Translations under genes and position numbers: made by a program
The notes under the pieces: model-generated
Told to the model about the DNA's origin: nothing
Databases searched by the model: none
What the model saw: the letters and a program-made list of their open reading frames with translations, nothing else
From: Lachnospiraceae bacterium UBA7086
GTDB lineage: Bacteria; Bacillota; Clostridia; Lachnospirales; Lachnospiraceae
Length of the DNA: 42,920 nt
Assembly: GCA_002492525.1 (NCBI GenBank)
Contig: DKZA01000033.1
Location: forward strand, 15,450-58,369
Direction of reading: 5' to 3'
In this document: positions 22,511 to 29,819 of the stretch, piece after piece
How positions within the stretch are numbered: the first letter of the stretch is position 1
How the letters are laid out: every line of letters begins with the position of its first letter

Positions 22511-23857
22511 CTATTCTTGCGCCACTGCCATAATCTCCTCTCTGATACTGACAAAAAGTCTGGCAAGTTCCGGGTCAAAATGACTGCCGGCAGATTCCTC
22601 TATAATATGAAAGGCCGTCTCCATAGGTATAGCCTCCTTATAGCATCTTTTGGAGATCAGTGCGTCAAACACATCCGCCACTGCCATAATCCTTGCACTG
22701 ATAGGGATATCTTCCCCTTTCAGTCCTTTCGGATACCCGCTGCCGTCCCATTTCTCATGGTGTCCCTCGGCAATCTGAACAGCGATATCCACGTATTCTT
22801 TCTCTTCTATCCCGCTTAAGACCTCTACCACGATACGGCCTCCGGCCGTGGTATGTTCCTTAATCGTGTCAAACTCCTCTTTCGTAAGCTTACCGGGCTT
22901 TTGTAAAATCACATCCGAAACGACTATTTTCCCGATATCATGCATGGGTGCCGCCCTCGTCAAAAGCTCCACATAATCATCCGTCAGGACATCCGCGTAA
23001 TAATCTGCCTGTCTGGCCGCCCGCGCCAAAAGTTTCACATAACTGCTGGTCCGCTTTACATGCTGCCCCGTGTCCTGGTCCCTGCTCTCGATCAAATTGG
23101 CCATGCCGAGAATAGTATTCTCCTGAATTGCCAGCATCCTGTTATTATGTTCTACCAACGACCTGGCCTTGCGCTCATTTTCTTCCTCCAGCAGGTTCTT
23201 ATACTTCTCCAGACGGGAGGTGATGCTCACACACAAAACAATACACACTGCCATGGTCACGCAGATGCATACCATACAGATCCGCTCACACAATCTGGCA
23301 ACCATAATACTGTGTTCCATCCTGTCAGTAGTCACACGCATTTCCTCTGCGATATAACCGTCCATGATATCAATATCCTCAGTAATCTGATTGATAAAAC
23401 CTGCCAGATATGACGTGATATAGTACTTTGCCGTTTCGTTGTTACCCTCACGGCTCATCTCAAAAACTCTCTCCACGTTGCTGAAATAACTGATTGCGTT
23501 GGAATATACCGTGTGAAACAGTTGTTCCTTCTCATCTCCTGTCATATGCTCATTCATTTCATCCATTTTGCCGATGATGTCTTCCTTAAGCCCTGCAGCC
23601 TCCTCCTCACAAAGAAGCATTGCCTCCGGCGATTGCTCCAATGCATGCCAGGAAACCACCATATAATGCCTGCTCATCATCCTGGACAAATCAGACATAT
23701 TTAGGCGGTCTGCAATGCTGTATTCTATATTATTTTTGTAGTTATATGTGATTTCATTCAGATTGTAGCGCATGACTACGATACCCGCAATACACACGAT
23801 ACTTGCAAATAGATTTAATATAAACATCTGAAAAGGAATCCGCCTGACCAGCTTCAT
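22511..23857 (-). CDS. membrane HD-GYP phosphodiesterase with helical sensor
   Basis: A 448-residue protein. Membrane helix 1 is near residues 9-29, a ~150-residue extracytoplasmic helical domain follows, and helix 2 (ICMVCICVTMAVCIVLCVSI) lies near 190-210. After a coiled coil there is a full HD-GYP domain (MHDIGKIVVSD, LQKPGKLTKEEFD, HHEKWDGSGYP). The ATG at 23857 follows GGGGGA; a TTG at 23878 is less likely. It lies 24 bases after a solute-binding lipoprotein gene that has no transporter partner, so that lipoprotein may present a ligand to this sensor. Cyclic-di-GMP hydrolysis is the expected output. Confidence 0.92.
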   Translation of the reverse strand: MKLVRRIPFQMFILNLFASIVCIAGIVVMRYNLNEITYNYKNNIEYSIADRLNMSDLSRMMSRHYMVVSWHALEQSPEAMLLCEEEAAGLKEDIIGKMDEMNEHMTGDEKEQLFHTVYSNAISYFSNVERVFEMSREGNNETAKYYITSYLAGFINQITEDIDIMDGYIAEEMRVTTDRMEHSIMVARLCERICMVCICVTMAVCIVLCVSITSRLEKYKNLLEEENERKARSLVEHNNRMLAIQENTILGMANLIESRDQDTGQHVKRTSSYVKLLARAARQADYYADVLTDDYVELLTRAAPMHDIGKIVVSDVILQKPGKLTKEEFDTIKEHTTAGGRIVVEVLSGIEEKEYVDIAVQIAEGHHEKWDGSGYPKGLKGEDIPISARIMAVADVFDALISKRCYKEAIPMETAFHIIEESAGSHFDPELARLFVSIREEIMAVAQE

Positions 23858-23881
23858 TATACATTCCCCCGCACACAAATC

Positions 23882-25129
23882 CTACTTTGGCTGGGCCGTT
23901 ATCCCCTCTACCATAGTATCCAGCAAATACTGCAAATCCTGACCATCAGGATTTCCACCCGCTATCGTGATCCCAAATACACTGGAAGGATTCCAGTAAG
24001 TATCTGCTATACGCTGAGCATCAGCATATTGTTCCTGCTCCACAAGGGCCGCTATCACCGGCGATGCCTGCACAGACTCCGCCATGGCCGCTTTCACGTT
24101 GGACGGACAGTCACCCGTCATCTCAAACCGTTTCGTCTGCATCTCTTCATCCGAAAGACGCTGCGCAAGTTTCATCGCCCAATAACAGTTTTCTGAACTG
24201 GGATTAACGCCTAACAGCTTGTAACCCGAAAAACTACACATCTGCACACTATCGCCTGCGATTGTATAACTGGGCAGCTTAACGGCAGCAAAACCATCTC
24301 CCCACACCTTCTTAATCTGTTCCGCGTTCCATGCACCATTGATACCGGCAATGATATCGCCGCTTTGCACCCCTTTTATAAAACCTTCGTCATCACAATT
24401 GACAAAGCCTTCATGAGCCGCAATCCTAAGCATCGCTTCCGCCACATCTACCCCGGTATATGGCGTGTCTTTTGCGTTCCAGTTACATGCATTGGTGATG
24501 CCGTCCTCATTCATCGCAAGATCCAGGCCGGCACCCTTGAAAAAGGAATAGATATACCAGCCGCTGGAATAATCCATCGCCATCTTCTTATCGTTGTCGG
24601 CACACACATCCAGAATCCTGTCAAAACTCTTCACATCTTCCTCTGTAAAATAATCAGCATTATAATATAAAAAATATCCGTTCCCAGCCGTAAAAGGATA
24701 AGCATAGAGCTTATCTTCATACATAGCCGCACGACAGGCTCCGCTTTCCTTACCGCCATTGTCCTCAATCACCTTTTCGGTATCTTCCGTTATCTCCAAA
24801 AGCGCCCCTGCCCGCCTGAGGGTCTCAAACTGATCGTCTGCCAATATATAAATATCCGCAGCCGCCTGTGGATTTGCCAGCACAGTTTCCCTGGTTGACA
24901 CCACATTTTCGATGCTGACCGTTATCTGAAAAAGCGCTTCATCGGCATACTCCTCCTGAAACGCTTCTATCGTTTTATCCAATAATTCCCTCTCGTCTTC
25001 CTCACTCCACCAGACGGAAAGCTTTACTTCCGGAACCGGTTCTGATTTTGCCGCAGAACATCCCATAAAACCCAGCGACACTGCCACCAAAAGCGCAGTC
25101 TGTAAGATTCTCCTACCTGCCCTATGCAT
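23882..25129 (-). CDS. extracellular solute-binding lipoprotein (family 1, sugar-type)
   Basis: A 415-residue lipoprotein with a basic N-terminus, hydrophobic stretch and lipobox LGFMGC (lipid-modified Cys24). The body has the family 1 periplasmic-binding layout: KLSVWWSEEDE at the start of the mature domain, AADIYILADDQFETL and WNAEQIKKVWGDGFA. The ATG at 25129 has GAGGGG. No ABC permease or ATPase gene is nearby; instead a membrane HD-GYP gene follows in the same operon, so it is more likely a ligand-sensing partner than a transport component. The ligand is unknown, with oligosaccharide a guess from the family. Confidence 0.9.
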   Translation of the reverse strand: MHRAGRRILQTALLVAVSLGFMGCSAAKSEPVPEVKLSVWWSEEDERELLDKTIEAFQEEYADEALFQITVSIENVVSTRETVLANPQAAADIYILADDQFETLRRAGALLEITEDTEKVIEDNGGKESGACRAAMYEDKLYAYPFTAGNGYFLYYNADYFTEEDVKSFDRILDVCADNDKKMAMDYSSGWYIYSFFKGAGLDLAMNEDGITNACNWNAKDTPYTGVDVAEAMLRIAAHEGFVNCDDEGFIKGVQSGDIIAGINGAWNAEQIKKVWGDGFAAVKLPSYTIAGDSVQMCSFSGYKLLGVNPSSENCYWAMKLAQRLSDEEMQTKRFEMTGDCPSNVKAAMAESVQASPVIAALVEQEQYADAQRIADTYWNPSSVFGITIAGGNPDGQDLQYLLDTMVEGITAQPK

Positions 25130-25222
25130 AGTTTCCCCTCTTCCGTAACATTGCCGGCAAACTTTTTACTGCCGCGAACCTATTAATACAACCCATGAAT
25201 CTATAACCAACTATGTATTAAT

Positions 25223-25251
25223 ATAGTATACCATGACCCGAAAAAAGGCAA
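25223..25251 (-). promoter_or_regulatory. promoter of the lipoprotein / HD-GYP operon
   Basis: On the minus strand, TTGCCT (25251-25246) and TACTAT (25228-25223) have a 17-base spacer, about 95 bases before the lipoprotein start. Confidence 0.55.
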
Positions 25252-25261
25252 ATCTTTTATA

Positions 25262-26563
25262 TTATACCCGTATGTCTGCCGCCAGAAAAGCCTCCGCCAC
25301 CACCGGATCAAAATGGGTGCCGCTTTCTTCCCGGATAATCGCATAAGCCTTTTCAAGCGGCATGGCATCCTTATAACACCGTTTGGAAGTCAGAGCGTCA
25401 AACACATCCGCAACCGCCATGATTCTCGCGCAAAGCGGTATCTCATCCCCGCTGATCCCATAAGGATATCCTCCGCCGTTCCACCACTCATGATGGTAAG
25501 CCGCCATCTCTACGGCCGTATTCAGATAACCGGATTCCCCTAATTCCTCCTTCGCATGTTCCAGCAGTTTCTGCCCCGCTGTGGTGTGCGTCTTCATAAT
25601 CTCAAATTCTTCCTGTGTCAGTTTTCCCGGCTTATTTAATACCGCGTCGGAAATATGGATTTTGCCAATATCATGAAGAGGCGCCGCCACGATGATATCG
25701 TTAATATATCCGTCCGTCAGAATATCCCGATAGCTTCCCTGCTTTTGCAATTCTCTGGCAATGCTTTCCACATATCCGGCAGTGCGCCTGATATGTCCGC
25801 CTGTATTATCGTCTCTGTTCTCTACGATTTCCGCCATCATTGTAATAATCCCCGACTGCATACCGGTAACCTGATTATGATAAAAAGAGCGCTTATTCCC
25901 CTGCATAACCAGCACGATAATGGTCACTGCCATAATAAATACGGCGATACTGCTGATACCGATAAAGGAAGCAAGCCTATTCCCATAATCTGCTCCCTCC
26001 GTAAACGCATCCAGCCGTCCTGTTTCCTTCTGCACCGCAAGCTCGTTTGAGAAAAAGAACATCACAATGCCGATCAGCCAGAGCAGACATTTCTCTGATT
26101 TCCGCAGACTCCTGCTTTGCATATTCCCCTGAAACCAGCTTCGCCATTCCTTTCCTTTGACATAGAATACAATCAGCAATAAAAATATCGCTGCATAAAT
26201 AATGAACTGATAAATCAACTCTTCCCGCACAGACAAAGATAATAAATACGGCGGTACAAGCAGAAGCGGCCCTAAAAGCCCATTGATAATGCCTATGAAC
26301 GGAATCATCAGAAACAGCACCCATAACCGATGGCTCTTCCTGCCCAGCCAGATATTCAATCCAATGAGAAGAACCGCTGTCAATGATGCCGTGTCTTTCC
26401 CCAAAAGCAAATATATCACACCAATGACAATAGCACTAAATATATAAAAGACACGCTGCTTTTTCTCTTCCATATCCGGCTCCAAAAATACATATTTTTT
26501 AATCAGAAACCCACTGACCGCAATCGCCGCAGTTTCCAGTATACCCATAAGCTGTATTCCCAT
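25262..26563 (-). CDS. polytopic membrane HD-GYP protein
   Basis: About 433 residues. The first ~230 hold seven or so membrane helices with short loops, an integral sensor of the MHYT/7TM-like size but without a motif I can name. A coiled coil then leads to an HD-GYP domain: LHDIGKIHISD, LNKPGKLTQEEFEIMKTH and HHEWWNGGGYP. In the last motif Asn replaces the common Asp (NGGGYP for DGxGYP), which may weaken metal binding. The ATG at 26563 has AAAGGAG. It follows the CPBP protease gene by 37 bases, so the two may share a transcript. Confidence 0.9.
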   Translation of the reverse strand: MGIQLMGILETAAIAVSGFLIKKYVFLEPDMEEKKQRVFYIFSAIVIGVIYLLLGKDTASLTAVLLIGLNIWLGRKSHRLWVLFLMIPFIGIINGLLGPLLLVPPYLLSLSVREELIYQFIIYAAIFLLLIVFYVKGKEWRSWFQGNMQSRSLRKSEKCLLWLIGIVMFFFSNELAVQKETGRLDAFTEGADYGNRLASFIGISSIAVFIMAVTIIVLVMQGNKRSFYHNQVTGMQSGIITMMAEIVENRDDNTGGHIRRTAGYVESIARELQKQGSYRDILTDGYINDIIVAAPLHDIGKIHISDAVLNKPGKLTQEEFEIMKTHTTAGQKLLEHAKEELGESGYLNTAVEMAAYHHEWWNGGGYPYGISGDEIPLCARIMAVADVFDALTSKRCYKDAMPLEKAYAIIREESGTHFDPVVAEAFLAADIRV

Positions 26564-26600
26564 AAAAGTCTCCTTTCTGCCGTGTCTCCTGGCCGGGAAA

Positions 26601-27401
26601 TTAATGTTTGCCACGCACAGCCAGCCTGTTGCGTATCCATACGGCAATCGGCGTAACTATCAGATACAGCACGATCAAAATCACGAAGAACAAAATACCG
26701 GCATCCAAAAAAACATATACAACATTAAATCCGAAATGCAAAAGTACCGAATAGAGCAGGTTATTCTGCTGTTCCAGGAAAATATTCATAAGAACGGTAA
26801 GCGAAGTGATCACCACAATATTGGAAAGAATATACGGCACCGCCCTCCAATCCGTAAAATCCGAGTCAACCGCCCATAAAAGGGCATGCCAGAAACACCA
26901 GACCAATCCCTGACAGACAGAAGATTTGAGGAAATCATATTTTTGGTTAAATTCTTCTCTCATAAAGCCCCGCCATCCCAGTTCCTCTCCCGTCGGGCCG
27001 GAAGTAAATGACAAAAACACACTGAGCGGCAAAGACATACTTCCAAAATCTATGTAAGAAGCCACCGGTCTTCTTTCTATCACAGAAAGAAGGAACAACG
27101 ATACCATACTGATCCCAAACACAAGCCCAAACGAAAACAATAATAAAAGAGGTTTGATCTTACCCGAAAAACATCTCTTTATAAACGTGCGTCTTGTCTC
27201 CCCGGGACGAAACTGCTTCCAACCGATAAACAGCAAATAGGTCGGTGACCACGCAATGAGATTACGGATAATCCACATAATAACCGGCGGCGCATGGAAC
27301 AGCATCGTCGCAGGGCCGGCCACCAAGATAATAAGCGCCCAGACCAGAACGTAAGAACTGATGATGTATCTCTTTAAATAATTTGGTTTCATGGTATGCA
27401 T
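26601..27401 (-). CDS. CPBP-family intramembrane metalloprotease
   Basis: A 266-residue membrane protein with about seven helices. The CPBP motifs are complete: EELGWRGFM (Glu139, Glu140, Arg144), the second motif CFWHALLW (His172) and LLHFGFN (His222, Asn226). Members are Rce1/CAAX-like proteases or, in Firmicutes, bacteriocin-immunity proteins; the target is unknown. Start ATG at 27401 with AAAGGAG about 10 bases upstream; ATG 27392 is an alternative. A 17-bp operator like the one before tetR lies just upstream, so this gene is probably the TetR regulon member. Confidence 0.9.
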   Translation of the reverse strand: MHTMKPNYLKRYIISSYVLVWALIILVAGPATMLFHAPPVIMWIIRNLIAWSPTYLLFIGWKQFRPGETRRTFIKRCFSGKIKPLLLLFSFGLVFGISMVSLFLLSVIERRPVASYIDFGSMSLPLSVFLSFTSGPTGEELGWRGFMREEFNQKYDFLKSSVCQGLVWCFWHALLWAVDSDFTDWRAVPYILSNIVVITSLTVLMNIFLEQQNNLLYSVLLHFGFNVVYVFLDAGILFFVILIVLYLIVTPIAVWIRNRLAVRGKH

Positions 27402-27438
27402 TGCAAGGCTTCTCCTTTTTCTATCTTGTTCTATGCGA

Positions 27439-27455
27439 ACCGTCAGTCTGTCGGT
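27439..27455. promoter_or_regulatory. second TetR-type operator, upstream of the CPBP gene
   Basis: The minus strand reads ACCGACAGACTGACGGT, which shares 13 of 17 bases with the operator at 28164-28180 and has the same length and ACCGAC..CGGT frame. It lies 38 bases before the CPBP start. Confidence 0.6.
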
Positions 27456-27462
27456 CTATAGG

Positions 27463-27502
27463 TAAAAGAAAAGGGCCTTTGCCGTTCCTTTTACAAAAGC
27501 CC
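27463..27502 (-). terminator. terminator after tetR
   Basis: GGGCTTTTG and CAAAGGCCC pair on the minus strand, followed by TTTTCTTTTACC, immediately after the tetR stop. Confidence 0.75.
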
Positions 27503-27503
27503 G

Positions 27504-28136
27504 TCATATCTTCTCTCCAAACAAAGGCATCACTGCCTCTGACATACTCCCCGGCTCCATTTGCAAAAGCCGTTCCAGGTTATAGATAAATGCCGCAATC
27601 TTCCTTCGCCTTTCTTCTTCCCTGCGCACTGCAAGATTATCAAATACTGTATTGACATAGAGCAGCGTCATCTCTACTACCTCCGACGGATAATCCGTCT
27701 GACAGATTCCCTGGGCGATACCCTCCTCAATCAGCCCCGTAAGCAGGGGATTGAGCTCTGTCAACAGACGATTCTGTATTTTCTGGTGCATAAGAGCATT
27801 TTGCGGCTTATGAATCTGCTCCATAATCTCGTCTCCAGGGCCGCCCCTTATCTGTAATGCCTGGATTATCATGGTCAGACGTCTCTGGACCGGGATCTCT
27901 TTCTGTCCGGCCAAAGCTTTCGCCTGCACCAGCATCTGCCCCATCATTCTGTCAATCATAGCGTCCAGAATGTCCTCTTTGGATTTAAAATGATAATATA
28001 ATGTTCCCCGGGCAATCCCTATTTCCTCCAGGATATCATTCGTACTGGTACTGTCATACCCCTTTTGCGCAAACAGGCGTCCAGCCACATCCAGTATCTC
28101 GTTTTTACGCTCCCCCGCTTCTTTTACGATGCGCAT
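27504..28136 (-). CDS. TetR/AcrR-family transcriptional regulator
   Basis: A 210-residue protein. The N-terminal HTH is typical (ILDVAGRLFAQKGYDSTSTNDILEEIGIARGTLYYHFKSKEDIL); the C-terminal ~150 residues are the helical ligand-binding and dimer domain. The ATG at 28136 follows AGGAGAGG. An operator-like inverted repeat sits at its promoter and a relative sits before the CPBP gene, so it probably represses itself and the CPBP (and perhaps the following HD-GYP) gene until a ligand binds. The ligand is unknown. Confidence 0.92.
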   Translation of the reverse strand: MRIVKEAGERKNEILDVAGRLFAQKGYDSTSTNDILEEIGIARGTLYYHFKSKEDILDAMIDRMMGQMLVQAKALAGQKEIPVQRRLTMIIQALQIRGGPGDEIMEQIHKPQNALMHQKIQNRLLTELNPLLTGLIEEGIAQGICQTDYPSEVVEMTLLYVNTVFDNLAVRREEERRRKIAAFIYNLERLLQMEPGSMSEAVMPLFGEKI

Positions 28137-28163
28137 TGCCTACCTCTCCTGATATGCCTCGCT

Positions 28164-28214
28164 ACCGACTGGTTGTCGGTTATGATTGTATCATAAATTA
28201 CGGTATGGTGTCAA
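28164..28214 (-). promoter_or_regulatory. tetR promoter and operator
   Basis: On the minus strand, TTGACA (28214-28209) and TACAAT (28190-28185) have an 18-base spacer. The inverted repeat ACCGAC-TGGTT-GTCGGT (28164-28180) lies just downstream of the -10 box, at the start of transcription, a standard repression position. Confidence 0.75.
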
Positions 28215-28250
28215 ATGTCCGGTACTCACGCTCCACCCGCAGGATTTCTG

Positions 28251-29591
28251 CTATATAAACGGCACCATATATACCGGTAGATAATGAATACCATTCTCCC
28301 ATTTATAATCCTTCGTATGAACGACATATTTGTCCCTGATGCGGCTGCTGAACTTGTCACAAAATATATCCATAGATTTATGTTCTCTGTAATTTCCGGA
28401 CTTCACTTCCATTGGGTTAATTTTATTTCCCGTTGAAATCAGGAAATCTATCTCATACAAATGGTTTGATGTATCACTTGCCATCGTATAATAAAACAGA
28501 TTATTTCCTTTAGCTGTTAACATCTGTGCTACGATACTTTCATATACATATCCTAAATTGGCTTCTAATTTATCCGAAAGCAGTTTATTATAGATTACAT
28601 TTTCAGTATAATTTTTATCCTTAAATGCAAGCGTCACAAACAGCCCGACATCAGATGTAAACAATTTATATCGTCCTGCATCCTTTTCCAGTGCCATTCC
28701 AACCCCTGGATTATTTGCATGATATGCAATATTTACAGTATAAGAACTAAGTATATCCGGTACTAATTCACGCACCTTCTCTGCACGCGCTCCTTCTCTG
28801 GCATTTGCCAAGACATATCTGGAAGCATTTCCACTAAGATTTGCCGGAATCGCATCATATATATCACCTGCCAGTCCGGTACCATCTATCTTTGTGAAAT
28901 CTTCTTCATATAAATCTACTATTTCTCTTTTTACTTCATCAACCGCCTGTAGATTATTTTGTTCTAAATATGTTTCTATTGCCTGCGGCATCCCCCCGAT
29001 AAGCATATACAGTCTGAAAATACGCATCAGACTTCTATGCATTATATTCCCTGCGGCTTTTTTACTTTTTATAAGTATCTTAATCGTGTCCACTGTAATC
29101 TCATCGCCGATTGCCCACAGGAATTCTTCAAAATCCATCGGATACATGGATATCTTATGCTCTTCACTGGGAATCAATATATCCTTTGTATTCTTTTTTA
29201 TTGATAAAAGAGATCCTGTTTCAATATATTTATATCTTCCGTCAGCTACAAGGTACTTGATTGCTTGTCTAGCCTTTGGCAGCAGCTGAACCTCATCAAA
29301 TATTATGACAGACTCATTCTCATATAATCTGACTCCGGTTAACTGCTGTAATTGCAAAAAGAAAAAATCCAGGTTATACATATCATCAAATAATTCCATG
29401 ATCGCTTTACTTGTATGCGCAAAATCAATCAAAATATATGTTTTAAACTCTTTCCTGGCAAATTCTTCCGCTATCGTTGATTTTCCAACTCGCCTTGCTC
29501 CTTTTATCAGAAGTGCATATTTATCACTGCGATTTTCTTTCCATTCAAGTATTTCATCATATATTTTTCTTTTAAAAACGGTTTTAGCCAT
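28251..29591 (-). CDS. AAA_14 ATPase with DUF4143 domain
   Basis: A 446-residue protein. Walker A is KGARRVGKS (residues 30-38), Walker B is VIIFDEVQLL (about 95-104), and the sensor segment IETGSLLS follows. The C-terminal half has the DUF4143 layout with the end LISTGNKINPMEVKSGNYR, which resembles a PD-(D/E)XK-like nuclease core (Asp..Glu-x-Lys). Such genes are widespread in anaerobes and suspected to act in conflict or mobile-element biology, but no role is established. The ATG at 29591 follows GAGGTGAT. Four phased repeats lie in and upstream of its promoter. Confidence 0.92.
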   Translation of the reverse strand: MAKTVFKRKIYDEILEWKENRSDKYALLIKGARRVGKSTIAEEFARKEFKTYILIDFAHTSKAIMELFDDMYNLDFFFLQLQQLTGVRLYENESVIIFDEVQLLPKARQAIKYLVADGRYKYIETGSLLSIKKNTKDILIPSEEHKISMYPMDFEEFLWAIGDEITVDTIKILIKSKKAAGNIMHRSLMRIFRLYMLIGGMPQAIETYLEQNNLQAVDEVKREIVDLYEEDFTKIDGTGLAGDIYDAIPANLSGNASRYVLANAREGARAEKVRELVPDILSSYTVNIAYHANNPGVGMALEKDAGRYKLFTSDVGLFVTLAFKDKNYTENVIYNKLLSDKLEANLGYVYESIVAQMLTAKGNNLFYYTMASDTSNHLYEIDFLISTGNKINPMEVKSGNYREHKSMDIFCDKFSSRIRDKYVVHTKDYKWENGIHYLPVYMVPFI

Positions 29592-29614
29592 ATTAATATC
29601 ACCTCACAGAGTAT

Positions 29615-29642
29615 AGTATAACCCAAATCCCCGTTCGTGCAA
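29615..29642 (-). promoter_or_regulatory. promoter of the AAA_14 gene
   Basis: On the minus strand, TTGCAC (29642-29637) and TATACT (29620-29615) have a 16-base spacer. The first phased repeat occupies this spacer. Confidence 0.55.
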
Positions 29643-29737
29643 GTGCAAATTCTACTCGAATCCCCATTCGTTTAATTTATTTTATCACTTTAATCCCCGT
29701 TTGTCTTGCATTGATTTTCGACAGAATCCCCTCTGTT
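29626..29737. repeat. four 13-bp repeats at exact 33-bp spacing
   Basis: AATCCCCGTTCGT (29626), AATCCCCATTCGT (29659), AATCCCCGTTTGT (29692) and a diverged AATCCCCTCTGTT (29725) start exactly 33 bases apart, about three helical turns. The 20-base spacers differ completely. They lie on one face of the DNA upstream of the AAA_14 gene, the first in its promoter, and suggest cooperative protein binding. Confidence 0.8.
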
Positions 29738-29819
29738 CTATATTAATATATACTATTATATAAATCTTATTCAGCCCAGCCTTTGCTGTTCATTTCATTT
29801 TAATCCTTATACTGTCCAA

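Noticed and set aside
23882..25129. Component of a sugar ABC transporter operon
   Set aside because: No permease or ATPase gene lies on either side; the operon partner is a cyclic-di-GMP phosphodiesterase.
29626..29737. CRISPR-like array (13-bp repeats, 20-bp unique spacers, constant 33-bp period)
   Set aside because: The repeats are too short, the last is diverged, and one lies between promoter boxes; there is no cas gene nearby. Phased protein sites fit better.
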